64,000 bases of DNA from Carya illinoinensis (GCF_018687715.1 NC_056761.1:17504501-17568500); one strand, 5' to 3'; counted from the stretch's first letter, positions 23,490-36,974 are shown. Made by a program: numbers and translations. The notes: a model not told the origin generated them from the sequence alone.

Positions 23490-24430
23490 TATATGGTTAA
23501 GATGTTGTTACTTTGTGCTCCTTTACCGACTGGGAGTCCTTTGCTCATCCTGATGATGCTTTTGCCACTCCTCTTCCACCTTCCTCTCATGCTCTCCTTA
23601 TTTTGTCAAGCACCTGAGTGTCCAAAGTCTCTATCACCTGCATTGAGCTTGCCACGCCTACACCTAATTGTACCTTGGCCCTTACATGGACACGAGTCTC
23701 ACAAGTTCTATACCTTCAAACCACGTTGTTTCTCCACCTTTAGAAGTCCTCACTCAGCATCATATGCTCACTAGGGCCGAGGATGGCATTCACAAGCCAA
23801 ACCCAAGGTACTAGAATTTGCATGTTGCACATGTCTTTGATGATATCCCTCCCATCCCATGCACTGTTATCTTTGCTAAACACTATCAAAGATGGCTTGC
23901 AACTATGAATGAGAAATTAGAAGCTCTGGACAGCAATGCCACACAAACCTCAGTTCTTCATCAACCTCACATGAATGTGATCCGTTGCAATTTGGTTTAC
24001 AAAGTTAAACTCAAACACGGCGTCTCCCTTGAGCAACTCAAAGCTTGCTTGGTTGCCAAGCAGTTTAACCAAGTTTATGGCCTTGATTTCTTTTAGGCCT
24101 TCTCTCCACAAACCTGTAAGCATTCAACTTGTTCTCACCGTTGCCATTGTTAAAGTTTGGGAGATTCGTCAACTCAATGTTAATGCGTTTCTTAATTAAT
24201 TCCTTAACACTTTTGACTATATGCAGTAGTGTTTGGGCCACACTGACTCCCACCATCCTAACCATGTCTGCAAAAACTAAGTTGTGCTCTCAACAGCCTC
24301 AAACAAGCTCTACAAGCTTGGTTTGATTGACTCAATGTGTTCCTTCTACAACTCGATTTTTATTATAGCACCTCTGATCCAAGTCTCTTCATCAGCAACT
24401 CTATTCATGGCATTTTTATACAAATGTATT
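23490..24430 (+). pseudogene. Ty1/copia variable region and reverse transcriptase start
   Basis: Frames read TRAEDGIHKPNPRY (about 23772), then HYQRWLATMNEKLEALDSN, LVYKVKLKHGVSLEQLKACLVAKQFNQVYG, and later ALNSLKQALQAWF and DPSLF. These are the region before RT and RT blocks of copia pol. Frameshifts and stops are frequent. It is the 3'-most recognisable part of the host copia element. It breaks off near 24430 against LINE sequence on the opposite strand. Confidence 0.8.
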
Positions 24431-24719
24431 CAGCCCAATCCTTTTTCTAGACATTGTGGCTTTAGTAGGAAAGAATATAGCATATTTTTCTTCGTTAATC
24501 ATCTACCCCGATATCCACATATTTTTCCAACACTACAACTAGCACTTGTAAAGAAGATCAAGATCCATTAGAAAACACCACCAGGTCATCTGCATACATC
24601 AAATGTGTAACCAAAGGATAGCCTCATGGACCTTGGGAAGAACTGATAGCCCCTACATCAAAAGAGTGATTGATTAATATACTTAGGACTTCCTATGCTA
24701 TAATGAAAAGATATGGGGA
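24431..24719 (-). pseudogene. LINE reverse transcriptase, 3' part
   Basis: On the minus strand the frames read LSPYLFI, then THLMYADDLVVFSNGS (the YADD catalytic box) and NEEKYAIFFPTKATMSRKRIG. It continues from 27761 across the solo LTR. The LINE has no 3' tail: it stops against copia sequence near 24430. LINE insertions normally lose the 5' end, so this end was probably removed by deletion. Confidence 0.8.
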
Positions 24720-24930
24720 CAACATGTAACACCCGGGTCCAGTACCAAACGGTTTTAAAAAATTTTCGAATTTATATGTGTGAAAAGTCCATTTGAGTTT
24801 TTAAATATTTTTTTAAGTAGACTACGGGCCTAAAATCTCTGTTTTGGTGGATTATGATTTTCTTTGGATTGATATTTTGGTTAAATATCATTTTTAAACA
24901 AGTTGAATTATTTTTTTTTTTAGATTGAGT

Positions 24931-25438
24931 CAAGGTCCAAAATTCAGGGAAGAATCATTTTATAAATTTCCTTCACTATCCAAACCATGGGCCCAAATTT
25001 TTGAAATGGGCCATACCCAATCACCCAAAAGCTCAAGCCCGTGAGATCAAGCAGACTACACGTTGTGCAGGTTCCTTTACATGCACGACTCCATCACTTT
25101 CGTTCCCACTGTATGCACACCTCCATACTCCCCCACCATAAGCAATGCAAACCCACCACCTAGTCAGTCACAACCCCAACCTGTCAAGGTCCAAAATTCA
25201 GGGAAGAGTCATTTTATAAATTTCCTTTACTATCCAAACCGTGGGTCCAAATTTTTGAAATAGGCCATACCCAATCACCCAAAAGCCCAAGCCCGTGAGA
25301 TCAAGCAGACTCCACGTTGTGCAGGTTCCTTTGCATGCACGACTCCATCACTTCTATTCCCACTATATGCACACCTCCATACTCCCCCACCGTAAGCAAT
25401 GCAAACCCACCACCCAGCCAGTCACAACCCCAACTTGC
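24931..25438 (+). repeat. 254-bp tandem duplication in solo LTR 'C'
   Basis: Copies start CAAGGTCCAAAATTCAGGGA at 24931 and 25185 and run to 25184 and about 25438. They differ at only a few positions. This duplicates part of the LTR around its probable transcribed region. Confidence 0.85.
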
Positions 25439-25700
25439 TCAGCCGTTTGGTACCACCTCTGTTTTTGCATCACCGAGCAGCAGTGGTTATACAATAGCCC
25501 AAGCCACAGTAAGCTCATCCACCACGACAACAACTTGCAACCCTTCCCTCCATGCCACCTCCAATTGCACAGAAAAGGCTGACCCAACCGCTGCGACATA
25601 TTTATTCACCTCTTCCCCTTGACGCTACAACCCAGCCTCCAACTACTACACCTCTTACTCTTGGCTCCCCCTTCTTCCTCTCAAGGTTATCAACTTCAAA

Positions 25701-25813
<113 letters not shown>

Positions 25814-27760
25814 GTTTTCAGTAGCCTAGTGTCCATCGCATGCCATCTTCTTCCTCTCGGTGTTGCTCTGTTCTGGTCTTGTAAATTTTGAGTAAGCTTC
25901 TAGCGCCGCCTCAAGCTGTTCCCTTTGTGTTTTATTGCTGAAATGTAGTGTAACTTTTATACCTCTGTTAAGAGTTAACCTATCTCTTGCAAGAAAAGTT
26001 TATTTTACATTTACGCCCTTGTTATTTGAAGGCTATATCTGAATATTTGTGGGCTCCAATTTCTTCTTTGAACTTGTTTTAAGTAGAACCTATTTTATGA
26101 TAGCCTTGTTTTAGGTCTCAAATTAATTTGTACTTGTATTGATAGTATTTTATTTAATTTATTTTAAGTATCTATTTACAACTTGATTTCAAAGAAAACA
26201 TGAAGGTATTTTAATTATATTATTTAGTATTAATTTTACAAATTGATTTTAGTAGTATTTTAATTAAGAAGATTTAATTGATTTGGGTATTATTAGACTT
26301 CTTGTAAAGTTGAATAATTATGTTAATTATAAAAAAATAAACCTATTTTAAGAAAGAAGGTTTTCACGACTTATTTATGGGAGTTTATAGTAATCAAAGT
26401 ATTCTATAATTTTTTTAATATGTTATTAGTATTTTATATTAGTGTATTTATTGATTTTCTTGTTAACTGAATATTTATTCTATTATCTTTTTCGGTATGA
26501 ACTCAATTATGTGTTATTGAGGAATTTAGGAAGTGGTAGTATATTTGAGGTTAAGAGAAATTTAGGTTTTTGAGGAATTACAATAGGTATCGCAGGTGTA
26601 AATATGAGGTATTTGCTCAATTGGATATTTATTCAAATTACATAAATTTTTATAGGTGATGATTGGTATTCATTTGACACTATTGTGGGGATATTATGAA
26701 AAGTTAAGAAGTTCAAGTAAGCGGGGTTCTTATGCTAGACTTTACATAAAAGTTTTAAAAAAAATGAACTGAGGTTAGTTTCAAAATGTGCATGATGTGT
26801 TTTGAAAAGAAAATGTGAAAAACAACATCAATTATGTATTTCTATTTTACTCATGAAATCTATATGAAAGAGGAAAACGTTTTCTGACATGACTGGTGTA
26901 GACATGAGCAATATTTGATATGTTTCTAAAATGTGCAAAAAAGCAAAATATGATATCTGAGAATTTTATACATTTTATATGAAAATGTTTTGGATCTATT
27001 TTGATTATATGGAAATTATATGAATATGTTCAGCACATGGTTTAATATGATATGATACGATATGAAACGACATGATAAGATGAAGAAAGATGTGCAGTTT
27101 TGAATATGAATAAAAAAGTCTTTGATATGATATGAACAATTGATATTAGAGCAAAGTCAGGAATGATGGTAAGCTGGTAGAGTCCCGCTTGTGATTCTCA
27201 CTTACAATGCTCTGATTGGTACCCTCTATAATCAGTCTTTGCATATGAACAAAGGGTTTTGAATATGAACAATTGATTTTTTTATTATAAAAAGATTAAA
27301 AAGTCACTTTGATTTTCTGATAATACATTTTGAGATGTGCATATGAAGATGAAATGTTTTGTTTCTGCATACTGAATTTTTTGAAAATGCTCATATTTAC
27401 ACATTAGTATATGTATTTTGCTTATTAAGTTGCTGATAACTCACCTCTTATCTCTACAATATTTTCATATATCTGGATATTTAAGCTAAGGATGAAGCAT
27501 TGTATGAGATGTTTTAAGAATGATGGATTAAGCATAGAGAATTTCTATATGAGTATTGGCGAAGTTTATTTTAAAAAAAAAAATTATTGTGTTTTGATGA
27601 CTTAGCATTTTGGAAAATTAATTATATTGAGGAAGTTAGTTTAAATAGCAATTTTTATATGATATTAGGAATTTGGAGTCGATAATTATATTCTTGAAAT
27701 ATGAGTTTAAGTAGTATGAATAACTCTCCAACCCCGACAGGACCAAGGCATTACACAACA

Positions 27761-30700
27761 TGTCTCCTTGTCTAAGTGCACGTGATGACGTAAAGAGAGT
27801 GTCATCATCACGATGGAAAACCACGAAGAGGAGATACAGTTGGACACCAGCTTGATCCAAGCTTCTGCAAAACCAAATTCCTACAGTACCGCCAACAAGA
27901 AATCTCATTCAATGCTATTACATGCCTTAGCCATATCAACTTCGACCATAACATTGCCGCCTCGCACCCTTTTGCTATACCATAACTCACCTTTTATTTA
28001 GTGTTGTTTATACTGTGCATAAACTTATGGATCTAAACTTTAGAAAAATTTACCACATCTCTATCTTTTGGTATCAACACTATATAAGAGGTTTTTTCTC
28101 AAAAAAAAAAACACTATATAAGAGGCTGAATAAAATCTTTTCAAAATATTGGCTTGAAAGACTTCTGTGGCAACTTCAACCAGATCTTCCTTGATAATGT
28201 CCCGACATTCCATGAAAAAACAAGATCCAAAACCATCAAGACCTGGGCTACTATCCATTCGTATAGCATTTACAGCTATCTTTAATTCTTCCATAGATGG
28301 CGGCCTGCATATATATAATTTTCCACTTGAGAGACTACAGGGTTTATAAGAGAATCGAATCTGAAGTCTTCCAATGAACTATTAGAAGTAAGGGTTACTT
28401 CAAAGTAGCCCACTGTAGCCTCATGTATTTGTTTCGGACTTTCCATAATTCTACCATTATCTAGTTTCATTTTTGCTATTTGGGCTTTATTCCTTCTGTC
28501 TTATGTGGTATCATGAAAAAATTTGGTATTAGCATCCCTTTCTCGCAGACATTTTATTTATTTTTATTTTTGTTTAGAAAGTATTTCTTCCTGCAGTAAA
28601 CAAGTATCAAGTTCTATCTTCTTTCTACACAACTCCTGTTCCATTTGACTAGAGTGATTCTCACACAACGCTACCTCTAACTCTAGAATTTCCTTTCCTA
28701 GTTTCTACATCATTTGCTCAACTCTTCCAAATGATTGTTTATTCGAGGCTTTTAGCACTCTTTTTACACTCTTAGTTTAACTACCAACTTCGTTAAACCA
28801 GTCCCATAAGCTGCTTTCCTGCCAATATAGTCACTAAAGGTTTAAACTCCTTGTGTAAGGCCCATATATGTAAGAAGTTGAATAAAGTCGGGCAATAGAG
28901 ACGTGACTAAGATTTTCAGCAGCTAACATGGGACAACGATTAGAACATGTTTTTGATAGATACTGCACCAAGATTGAGTTAGGAACATCTGTAGAAATCA
29001 ATGTTCTATCCAATCAGACTCATATTCTGTTTCTTCCTTTCTGTCCATTACCCCATGAAAATTTCCGACCCCTTCCAGCCACCTCCACTAAACCACTATC
29101 ATTTATGAAAAAGCTAATTTCTTCAATGGCCACCCTTGGTTTTGACAAACCTCCAAACTTCTCAGAATTATTTGAAGTCACTAGCCACAATCCATGTTTT
29201 ATTCTGTATTTGTAGATTCTTTATGTCTTGCCAAAGAACCCTCCTTTCTAAATAATTGCATTCAGCATATACTAAAGTAAGGATAAACTCATTGATAGTT
29301 TGATTGATAATTTGTAGGGGACAAAACTTAACTTCTTCATCTCACAGCAGCCAAATGTTTCCATAACATCCTCATTGGAAATATAATTAGAGAAACGTAA
29401 CATTCTAACCAAAGATCTTGCTTGCTTCTTAACTGGCAATTAACGGTTCCAACAGAGCAACCACCTTAGGCTTATGTTTAAAAACAAGCTTTTTTTAATA
29501 TGCCAGTTGAAGCCATATTTCCCACCCACCTTATGTTTCATTCAAATAGATTTGGGATCATTGAGATATCTAATGGAAATGGTTCTGGCTGTTGCTAGAT
29601 CTCTTCTTTCCCTTCCACTTGATCTCCTTCTTCAATGATACTAAAGGTTTATCCAAATCAGATTCATAATCTTTTTTGCTAGTAATGATTGCCTTCAACA
29701 GAGCTTTCTCATCATCTTGTTCTTGTAAGGATGAAAAAGAATTTGAAAATCTCAGTCCTTGAATGATTTCTATTATAAGATTGCCATCGTTGTCCTTCCT
29801 ATCCTCTTGTACAAATCCCACCACTACTGTGTCTACAACCATAGAGATATCCTCCTTGGATTGAATGGAGCTCTGGCAGTCCTCTTTTCCCATTTGAGAT
29901 TCACATTTTTTTACTACATTCACCTTCCTCTCTATCACTATCATCTTTCAGGCCGATTTTCAACTACTTCTAGTCTTTTTTGGTTCTCAATACTTACATT
30001 TTGGGCTTCACACAATTTCTTTCCTTTCTTGCTGCACTGCCCAGTTTTCATCTTGTCCATTCCTTTTTCCATATTTTCCTACAGGTATGAGGTTTAGCTT
30101 TATTTTCTGTATCCCTCCTCTCTTCCATTCCATCATTATTGGTATTTTCATATGCCTAATTGTCTTTCCCTACCACACGTTCTTTCTCCCTTTCTTCCAT
30201 ATCCATCGTAGACTGTCCCACTTTTACATATTGTTTTTTAGTCTCCTTCCTCCCCTCATCTTTTCCTTTTCTATTTTTACTTCTTAGATCTCAACCCTAT
30301 TGGTTTTTTATATTTATTTGCAGGAACCTTGAAGATGACCCTGATCTCTACAAACATGGCAAAATACCAAAACTTTCTCCTATACAACCTTTTCCAAAAT
30401 CCTTTCGATTTGGAAGTCCCAATCTAGAATCTATCAAGTAAAGGCTTGGTCACATCCACCTCCACACACATCCTCTCACAACTCGACTTGTTCCGTTCAG
30501 AGTTGCATTATCGGCCTTTAAGAATCGACCCATCAAACTGGAAAATATTTTTAAAAATGCTGGGGATAGTTGAAGAGGCAGACCTAGGAGAGCAACCAAA
30601 TCGGTGCCAAAGAGGACTCGTCTCTTTCGTTAAATTCTGGCATCCGCTTGAACACTCGATACGCCCGCCCCTCCATTTCTCTAGTTTCCTTTGCCCAAGC

Positions 30701-31050
30701 TTTAACAAAGTCTTCCTCCAAATTCATTCTCGCCATTACGTGCTTCTGATCCAATATACCGATGGAAGAGGTAGAGAACAGCCCTCGCATGACTTTGATC
30801 AATGGATGGTCTTCCCCCATAGAAGTTTTAGCACCAGTGTAAACTGGACGTCTTTCACTTCTATTGCCATCTCTTTCCCCGAGAAGAAAAAACCCAAACC
30901 ACCTTAAACTGCAACTGGAGGTCGCATTTGAATCGCCAACTTGGAGGAGACCTTCGATTTTAGACAGTCGACATAAGATTTCTTTATTTCCAATGGTCCT
31001 GTCGACGAGATTTGGGCTGGCAGGGCCATTGTATTCGACATGCCTATAGG
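27761..31050 (-). pseudogene. LINE (L1-type) 5' part: DUF4283/zinc knuckle, endonuclease, RT start
   Basis: On the minus strand, 30850-30450 reads as a plant LINE ORF1 with a DUF4283-like domain (MARMNLEEDFVKAWAKE, FKRMPEF, APIWLL). A CHVC-x4-H-x4-C zinc knuckle follows near 30330. Endonuclease-like sequence lies at about 29200-28960, including KPRVAIEEISFFINDSGLVEVAGRG. RT follows at about 28300-27761 with SSPGLDGFGSCFF, then RALRQGDM. All frames carry stops. The RT is cut by solo LTR 'C' and resumes at 24719. The 5' limit is not clear; similar non-coding sequence may extend to about 32400. Confidence 0.8.
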
Positions 31051-31099
31051 CTAGCCACCAAGCGACTGGGACAGTTGATCATGTTGACTCAATATGCCG

Positions 31100-31385
31100 T
31101 ATCCTGAATCGAAAATGATAGGATTTACTACTATTTTATTATTTATTTATTACTTATTTTGTATTTAATTTTTTTTTAAATTTTAATTTATTTAATAGTT
31201 AAGAAAGTCACTATTAATAAAATTATATATTTTTTAAATTCTTTCTTAATGGCTAAGGATGTTAAAAAATACTTAAAAGAAAATAATAATAAAATAAAAA
31301 ATTCCTAATATCTTATAAGTAGTAAATGGATAGTAATAAAATAGTAAGCCTATCATTATCCTGAATCAAAAATAATAGGATTCCT
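31100..31385. mobile_element. MITE candidate with inverted ends
   Basis: The left end GGATTTACTACTATTTTATT and the right end AATAAAATAGTAAGCC are imperfect inverted repeats around an AT-rich, hairpin-like core of about 220 bp. A longer direct repeat, ATCCTGAATC-(G/A)-AAAAT-(G/A)-ATAGGATT, flanks it at 31101 and 31358. No coding capacity. The class could not be assigned. Confidence 0.5.
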
Positions 31386-31508
31386 TATTACCTTATCACT
31401 ATCCATAGAAAGTACATTCATAAATCTAGAAATATGTGTTAGGCTTGGTCTTTTCAATGAAATCACATTGAGTGGGTTTCTTTTTCTTTCCTTTTCTTTT
31501 CTAATCAA

Positions 31509-31509
<1 letters not shown>

Positions 31510-31562
<53 letters not shown>
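31510..31562. repeat. (AT)n microsatellite
   Basis: About 26 uninterrupted AT units. Confidence 0.97.
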
Positions 31563-31565
<3 letters not shown>

Positions 31566-33046
31566 AAGAGGGGGTGAGGTTCTTCAATAAAAATTCCATT
31601 ATAACAACCACAATGCAAAAGTGAGAAAAGAAAAAAAAAAAAACTGCTTTTGAAATCAAAAACTTAGTCCCCACCCATAACCTACAAAGAGATGCTATCT
31701 TAAATGATGATTTTTTACAATTTACACAGTTATGCGAATAGTGAGGCCATCGCTGGAGGCAATGGATGTTGAAGGTACACTGTAGTTTATTGTCTTGAAA
31801 TATTTTCTAAAGAGGTCCATATTCCCTACCTTAAGATTAACGATTAAAGAAAGCGAAAACATAATAAGAAGACTGGTATTGAATGGCCTAGACTAGGGCC
31901 GAGTTTCACCTGTGACGGCTAATGGAGACCACACGCCAATAATTATGAGATTGGATAGGTTAGATCTAAAAGATGTTGAGGTGGTGAAACTACTGGTACG
32001 AGACATGTAGCCATCAGAGGCATTATGGTAAAGCAGTGCGTGGCAACCACACACAAAACAAGTCGCACGTCAGAGTCACATGCTGAGATTTTTGCTACGT
32101 TTCCTAGTAGGTCACCAGCAAGGGGGTTGCATGGTAAGGCGCACGCAAGCAATTAGTCACTGGAGTGCGGTAGACCTTGCCAAAACTTAGTCGGTGGAAA
32201 GGAGAAATTAAAAATATTAGCAAAAAAACTTATGAACAGACAGATTTTGGAAAAAGAACAAAGGGTACAAGGCTCCATCCTCCTCAATGGTAGAAACACG
32301 GATGAGGAAGGATGAGGAACTCTTCTTGAGAGAAGCGATAGGAGGGAGTGCGGCTTTTTGAAGGACAAAATATAATTGAGTGGGTTGCTTTTCAAGTGAA
32401 AGAATTACCTAATTGAAAAAACAAATCGAATGGGTGAAATTAATAGGTGAGTTGAAGTCCCGAATGGTAACACAAAGTGAATAATCACCATAACATTTCC
32501 CAAAACAAAAGTTGTAACATTTCCTTTTCCCGAAACGAAAGCAATCAAACACCCCAATTCCATGCAATTATAAAAACATATTTCTCCAGATCAGAATACA
32601 AAAATACCCTTAATTACTTTCTCAGATGTTAGTGCTCTAAAACACAGAAACAGTACTGTCTTGCCCACCTTTGTCTCATGCGCTTAGAATCCTTCAAATA
32701 CTAAGTTACAGCACCTATATTCCAAAAAGCAATCTCACATCAATCACTGAACACCATCTAAATGATGACACAATAATTCAGCCAACCATATATACCATCA
32801 CTTTTTGCAGTCCCCTTACTGTTCATGTTTACTTGGAGAACTTAAATGACCACAACACCCCGCCGATCAACTCTAACTACATGAACCAACAATTAATATA
32901 AAGCATAATCCTATGCAAACGTAAAATCCCAAAAAAAAAAAAAAAAAGCATTTCCACTCATGTTATATGTGTACTGAAACTGCTTGTCGATCTGCTGCTG
33001 TTATGTTTTAGTTTTAATACTTCGAAGATCTTGCATGATTGGGATG
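31563..33046. other. Intergenic region downstream of BAM3
   Basis: No gene was recognised. Minus-strand open frames at 31943-32152 and 32153-32395 have no recognisable domain and may be the untranslated 5' part of the LINE. The stretch next to the BAM3 stop (about 32650-33046) is its likely 3' untranslated region. An A run lies at 32931-32947. Confidence 0.4.
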
Positions 33047-36000
33047 TCATTGCATTCGAAACGTATTAGGTTGTTGAGCTTCTGCAAGCATCTGAACAAC
33101 TTCTCTCATGGTGGGGCGCTCCACGCTGTGCTCTTGAACACATAACATTGCGACGAAGAACACCTGCATTGCTTCATCTAGTGGAATGTCACCCCCCAGC
33201 CGTTCGTCCAGAATTTTCTCCACTCTTTCTTTGCGTGAGTTAGTCTGCATCTTGGCCCACTGAACAATGTCTAACCCTTCTTCACCAAAATTACCGACTG
33301 GTTTCCTTCCCGTCACGAGTTCTAGGAGTACCACCCCGAAGCTGTAGACATCACTTTTCTCATCAACTTTCAATGTGTACGCGTATTCTGTCACAGGAAG
33401 CACAGAAAGATAAAAAAAAATGAATAAAGAAAAAGGTTTATATATAGCTGAATCGCAGAATATCATAAGATTAGAAAAGGAATAAAGAAAAAAATGCAGC
33501 CTTTTTCACCATGCAATAGTATACTTTAAAGAAGGGTAAATGGATCTGTTCAAACTCCAATGTTGTGGAGTTTGAGTGGGATTTTATGACTCATCACACT
33601 CTTCTTTTTACAGAGAGAGAATCAGTATCAGCTCATCTCCCCAGGTAAAGTTACTGACTCTAATGTGAAAAAGAAGGGTATTTTGTGGTTTGTACATGTA
33701 TTCTAAAGAGATATTGCTCTTTCTGGGGTTTAGGGAAAGCAAAGCTTAGATCCCAATCTAGATTCTTTAAGGGGGAATTCTTTGAATATGTGCATGCTGT
33801 TATGGTCTTAGTTTTGGGTTCTGGTTGAAAAGGTCGATCGTAATTGGTCTGAACGAACATGGGCTAATGGTTTCAACTTTCAAGGCATGCAAAGCTCATA
33901 GCCCGTTAGTGTGGCTGCAAGAAAAGAAAAGGCAAAAGGAGAATTTTCCTTTGTGTTAGTGGAGGCTTTTTACCCTTATCGGAATGCACAGAACTCTGCT
34001 TTCTGCTTTAGTCCCAAGAAAAGTATATTCTAGCTATATTTTATGGAGAGTGGGAAGAAGTGTATATCCCTTTATCAATTTGCTATTTTGAACCCAAAAT
34101 TGAAGAAAATGAATAAGGTTCCGAAAGCATAAATGCAACCTCTTTCCCGGGATCCCGGGTGACGGATCCATTTCGCCAAGTCAAAGATTATAGTCAGAGA
34201 CTATTTTTTTTTTTTTTTTTTTTTTGGTGTTTTCTTTATTTTACTGCTCAATGATTAGGTCTTCTGATAAGATGAAGCTAAAGCTTTGGGTTATGCCACA
34301 AACTGATGCATCCATGCAAAGGAAAAGAAAATAAAAGAATAAACATACCTGGAGCTATATAGCCATAAGAGCCTGCAATCGCAGACATGCACTCTGATGT
34401 TCCAGTGTCTTGCAAAAACTTGGCGAGTCCAAAATCTGCCACATGAGCTTCGCAATCTGAGTTAAGTAAAATGTTGTTGGATTTGACATCCCGATGGATT
34501 ATCAGAGGCGAACAATCATGATGTAAATAACACAATCCTTTTGCGGCTTCAATGGCTATTTTAAGCCTAGACTCCCACTTCAGATGACCACCACTCTTCC
34601 CATGCAGAACTTCGCCTAGACTTCCATTTGGCATGTATTCGTATACAAGCAAGTTGGTCTCTTTATTTGAACAAAAGGCCAGCAATCGCACAATATTCCT
34701 GTGACGGATTTTCCCCAGTGTACGTATTTCTGCAGAGAGGCCATTGTCATGAGAAGAACCTTTGCTTATTCCCAACAGCTTCTTCACGGCTACTTCCTCC
34801 CCATTTGGCATGGTTCCTCCGTACACAATCCCAGCTCCACCTCTTCCTATAATATTGTTTTCCTTTATGCATTCCAGAATGTCTTGACTTCCAAATTCTA
34901 GCTTCTGGAACGCCGTGAGCTTCCAGGAATTTGAATTCCTCCTCATCTTTCTGGTTTTCATGATTGCTAGAACAGCAAATACCAACGAGCATAGCAGGAG
35001 TCCCAAAGCAAAAATAAGCTTAAATTTTGCAGGGACTTGAGGCCTGCTGCCACTATGGTTGTGGGATTCTAATGGTGAGCTTGATAAATAGCTGCAGGGG
35101 CTCAAGTAAGGACCACAGAGCTGAGGGTTACCAGCAAAGGATGTTGAGTTGAATACTGAATATTGTCCTGTTTCTGGTATTGGACCAGAGAAGTTATTGT
35201 GGGAGAAATCCGCTGATGTTAAGCTCTTCATCGACCCAATTTCCTTAGGGAGGCTCTGGCTAAGGTGGTTCCATGATACATTGAGATAATTTAATATATG
35301 AATTTGTGAAATTTGAACAGGGATTGGGCCTGTAAACTGGTTTTGACTCAAATCCAAGGAAGTCAGCAAGAGGCAATTACCAATCTCAGGAGGGATTCTG
35401 CCTGAAAAGTTGTTTCTACTCAGATCCAAAGTTAGGATATTTTTCAACTGACCCATGTCGAATGGAATTTCTCCTGTGAATCGGTTTCCATCTAGTAGAA
35501 GAATCTGCAATCTGGGGAAGTTTCCAATAGAAGTAGGAAGAGTCCCAGATAAGCGATTATTTGAAAGATTTAGCTGGACGAGTTTCGAGGTTACCTTGCT
35601 TGTGTCCTGCGGAAGTGGCCCACTAAGATAATTATTGTACAATTCCATGAGTGATAGCTCAGGCAAGTGAAGAAATCCATTTGGTATTAAGCCAGTCAAA
35701 TAATTATGACCAATTCGAACTCTTTGGAGAGTGTAACATTGGCCAAGATCATCAGGCAGAGGGCCAAACAGAAAATTGTGTAGTAAAATCAAGATCTTCA
35801 ACTTCCTTCCCAAGCATAGAGATTTAGGGACCAATCCAGTGAGCTTATTACTTGACAAATCAAGCTCAATTAGTCTACCGTTCTGACCAAGCTTGGAAGG
35901 AATGGCTCCGGTGAAGTTATTCTGCCACATTTTTAGGACTTCTAACTTGGGTAGCTCTGCAATGGCACGGGGGATCTCACCATGAAATTTGTTGATGAAT

Positions 36001-36974
36001 AAGTTCAAGAGTGTAAGCTCATGGAGGCCTGAGAACTCCACCGGGATAGCTCCAGTTAGTGCATTATTCGAAAGATCAAGAGTTTTCAGACTACTCAGAT
36101 TCCCGAGTTGAGGAGGGATCCAACCATTGAGTTGATTTATTTGCAAGAATATTGTGTCTAAGTTTATCAGATTGCCCAACTCTGGAGGAATTGGACCCTC
36201 CAGGCCACAACTTGCAAGGTCTAGATGAAACAGATTGATCAGCTTACCCAACTCTGATGGGATTCCACCATCAAATTCGTTGTAATAACCCAAAAGAAGC
36301 TGCTGGAGATTAGTAAGATTACCAAGTTCCCTTGGTATGAACCCGCCCAATGAATTTCCTGCAAGTGAAAGATAATTGAGCTGCTTCATATCTCCATAGC
36401 TTGGAGGTATTTTCCCAGTGAAGAAATTCCCGCCAAAGTCCAAGCGTTGCAGCTTGGGAAGTTGAGTGACACCCAAAGGAAGGGAGCCATTGAAAGTGTT
36501 ATCATAAGCGTCTAGCACAACAAGCTCTTTCAACTGAGAGAACTCCCAGTTCAAATCTCCACTGAACATGTTGGTGGACATGTTGAGGACCTGAAGTCTT
36601 CCTAGCTTGTGAACATCTGGCGGAAAAGAGCCGGAAAAACTGTTTGCAGCGACTGAAAGATTAACAAGGCTAACAAGTTCTGTGATTACAGGGGAGAGAG
36701 AACCAGAGATGTTGAAATTTGATATGTCTAGTGAAACAACTAATCTGTTCGTTCTGTCACAAAGGACACCAGTCCAAGAACAAAGGGACAAGTAGTTCGA
36801 TACATTCCAGCTACTTAGAGAAGGATCGAACGACTCGAAAGCTTGTTTGAGAGAAACCAGGATTGAAGCTTGCCTTTTAAGAGATGGATAATGTGCCGAG
36901 ACAGGAAGAGAAGTTGTTAGAAACACAAGAATTATAAAAAAGAAGGAGATGGACCTCATATCAGAAGCAGCCAT
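33047..36974 (-). CDS. BAM3: Leucine-rich repeat receptor-like kinase, BAM3 type
   Basis: A plasma-membrane receptor serine/threonine kinase of LRR class XI. In Arabidopsis BAM3 perceives the CLE45 peptide and restrains protophloem and root growth. Exon 1 is 36974-34349 and exon 2 is 33387-33047, with a 961-bp GT-AG intron. Together they encode 988 aa, close to the usual family length. Signal peptide about 1-27, an N-cap with CSWTGVLCD at 65-73, about 20 LRRs to about residue 620, and a transmembrane helix near 651-673. The kinase has [10 protein letters not shown] near 710, VAVKK near 727, HRDVKSNN near 825 and DFGLAKFL near 846. The intron splits the Glu codon of the APE motif. The C-terminus [21 protein letters not shown] is typical. 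Start: the frame opens at 37052, but the ATG at 36974 has a better context (CCATGG) and places the signal peptide correctly. No defect is visible. Confidence 0.95.
33388..34348 (-). other. BAM3 intron
   Basis: It begins GTATGT next to exon 1 and ends GTGACAG next to exon 2. It contains a T run (about 34204-34225) and a perfect 14-bp palindrome CCCGGGATCCCGGG (34146-34159). No coding exons are visible inside. Small intronic frames are incidental. Confidence 0.9.

Noticed and set aside
29759..30441. Plus-strand frames rich in Phe, Leu and Ser that look like membrane proteins
   Set aside because: They are antisense to the minus-strand LINE ORF1 and linker, which has recognisable domains.
34146..34159. 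Perfect palindrome CCCGGGATCCCGGG in the BAM3 intron
   Set aside because: A single short palindrome with no repeat context or neighbouring motif. It could also look like a cloning-site remnant, but there is no vector sequence around it.
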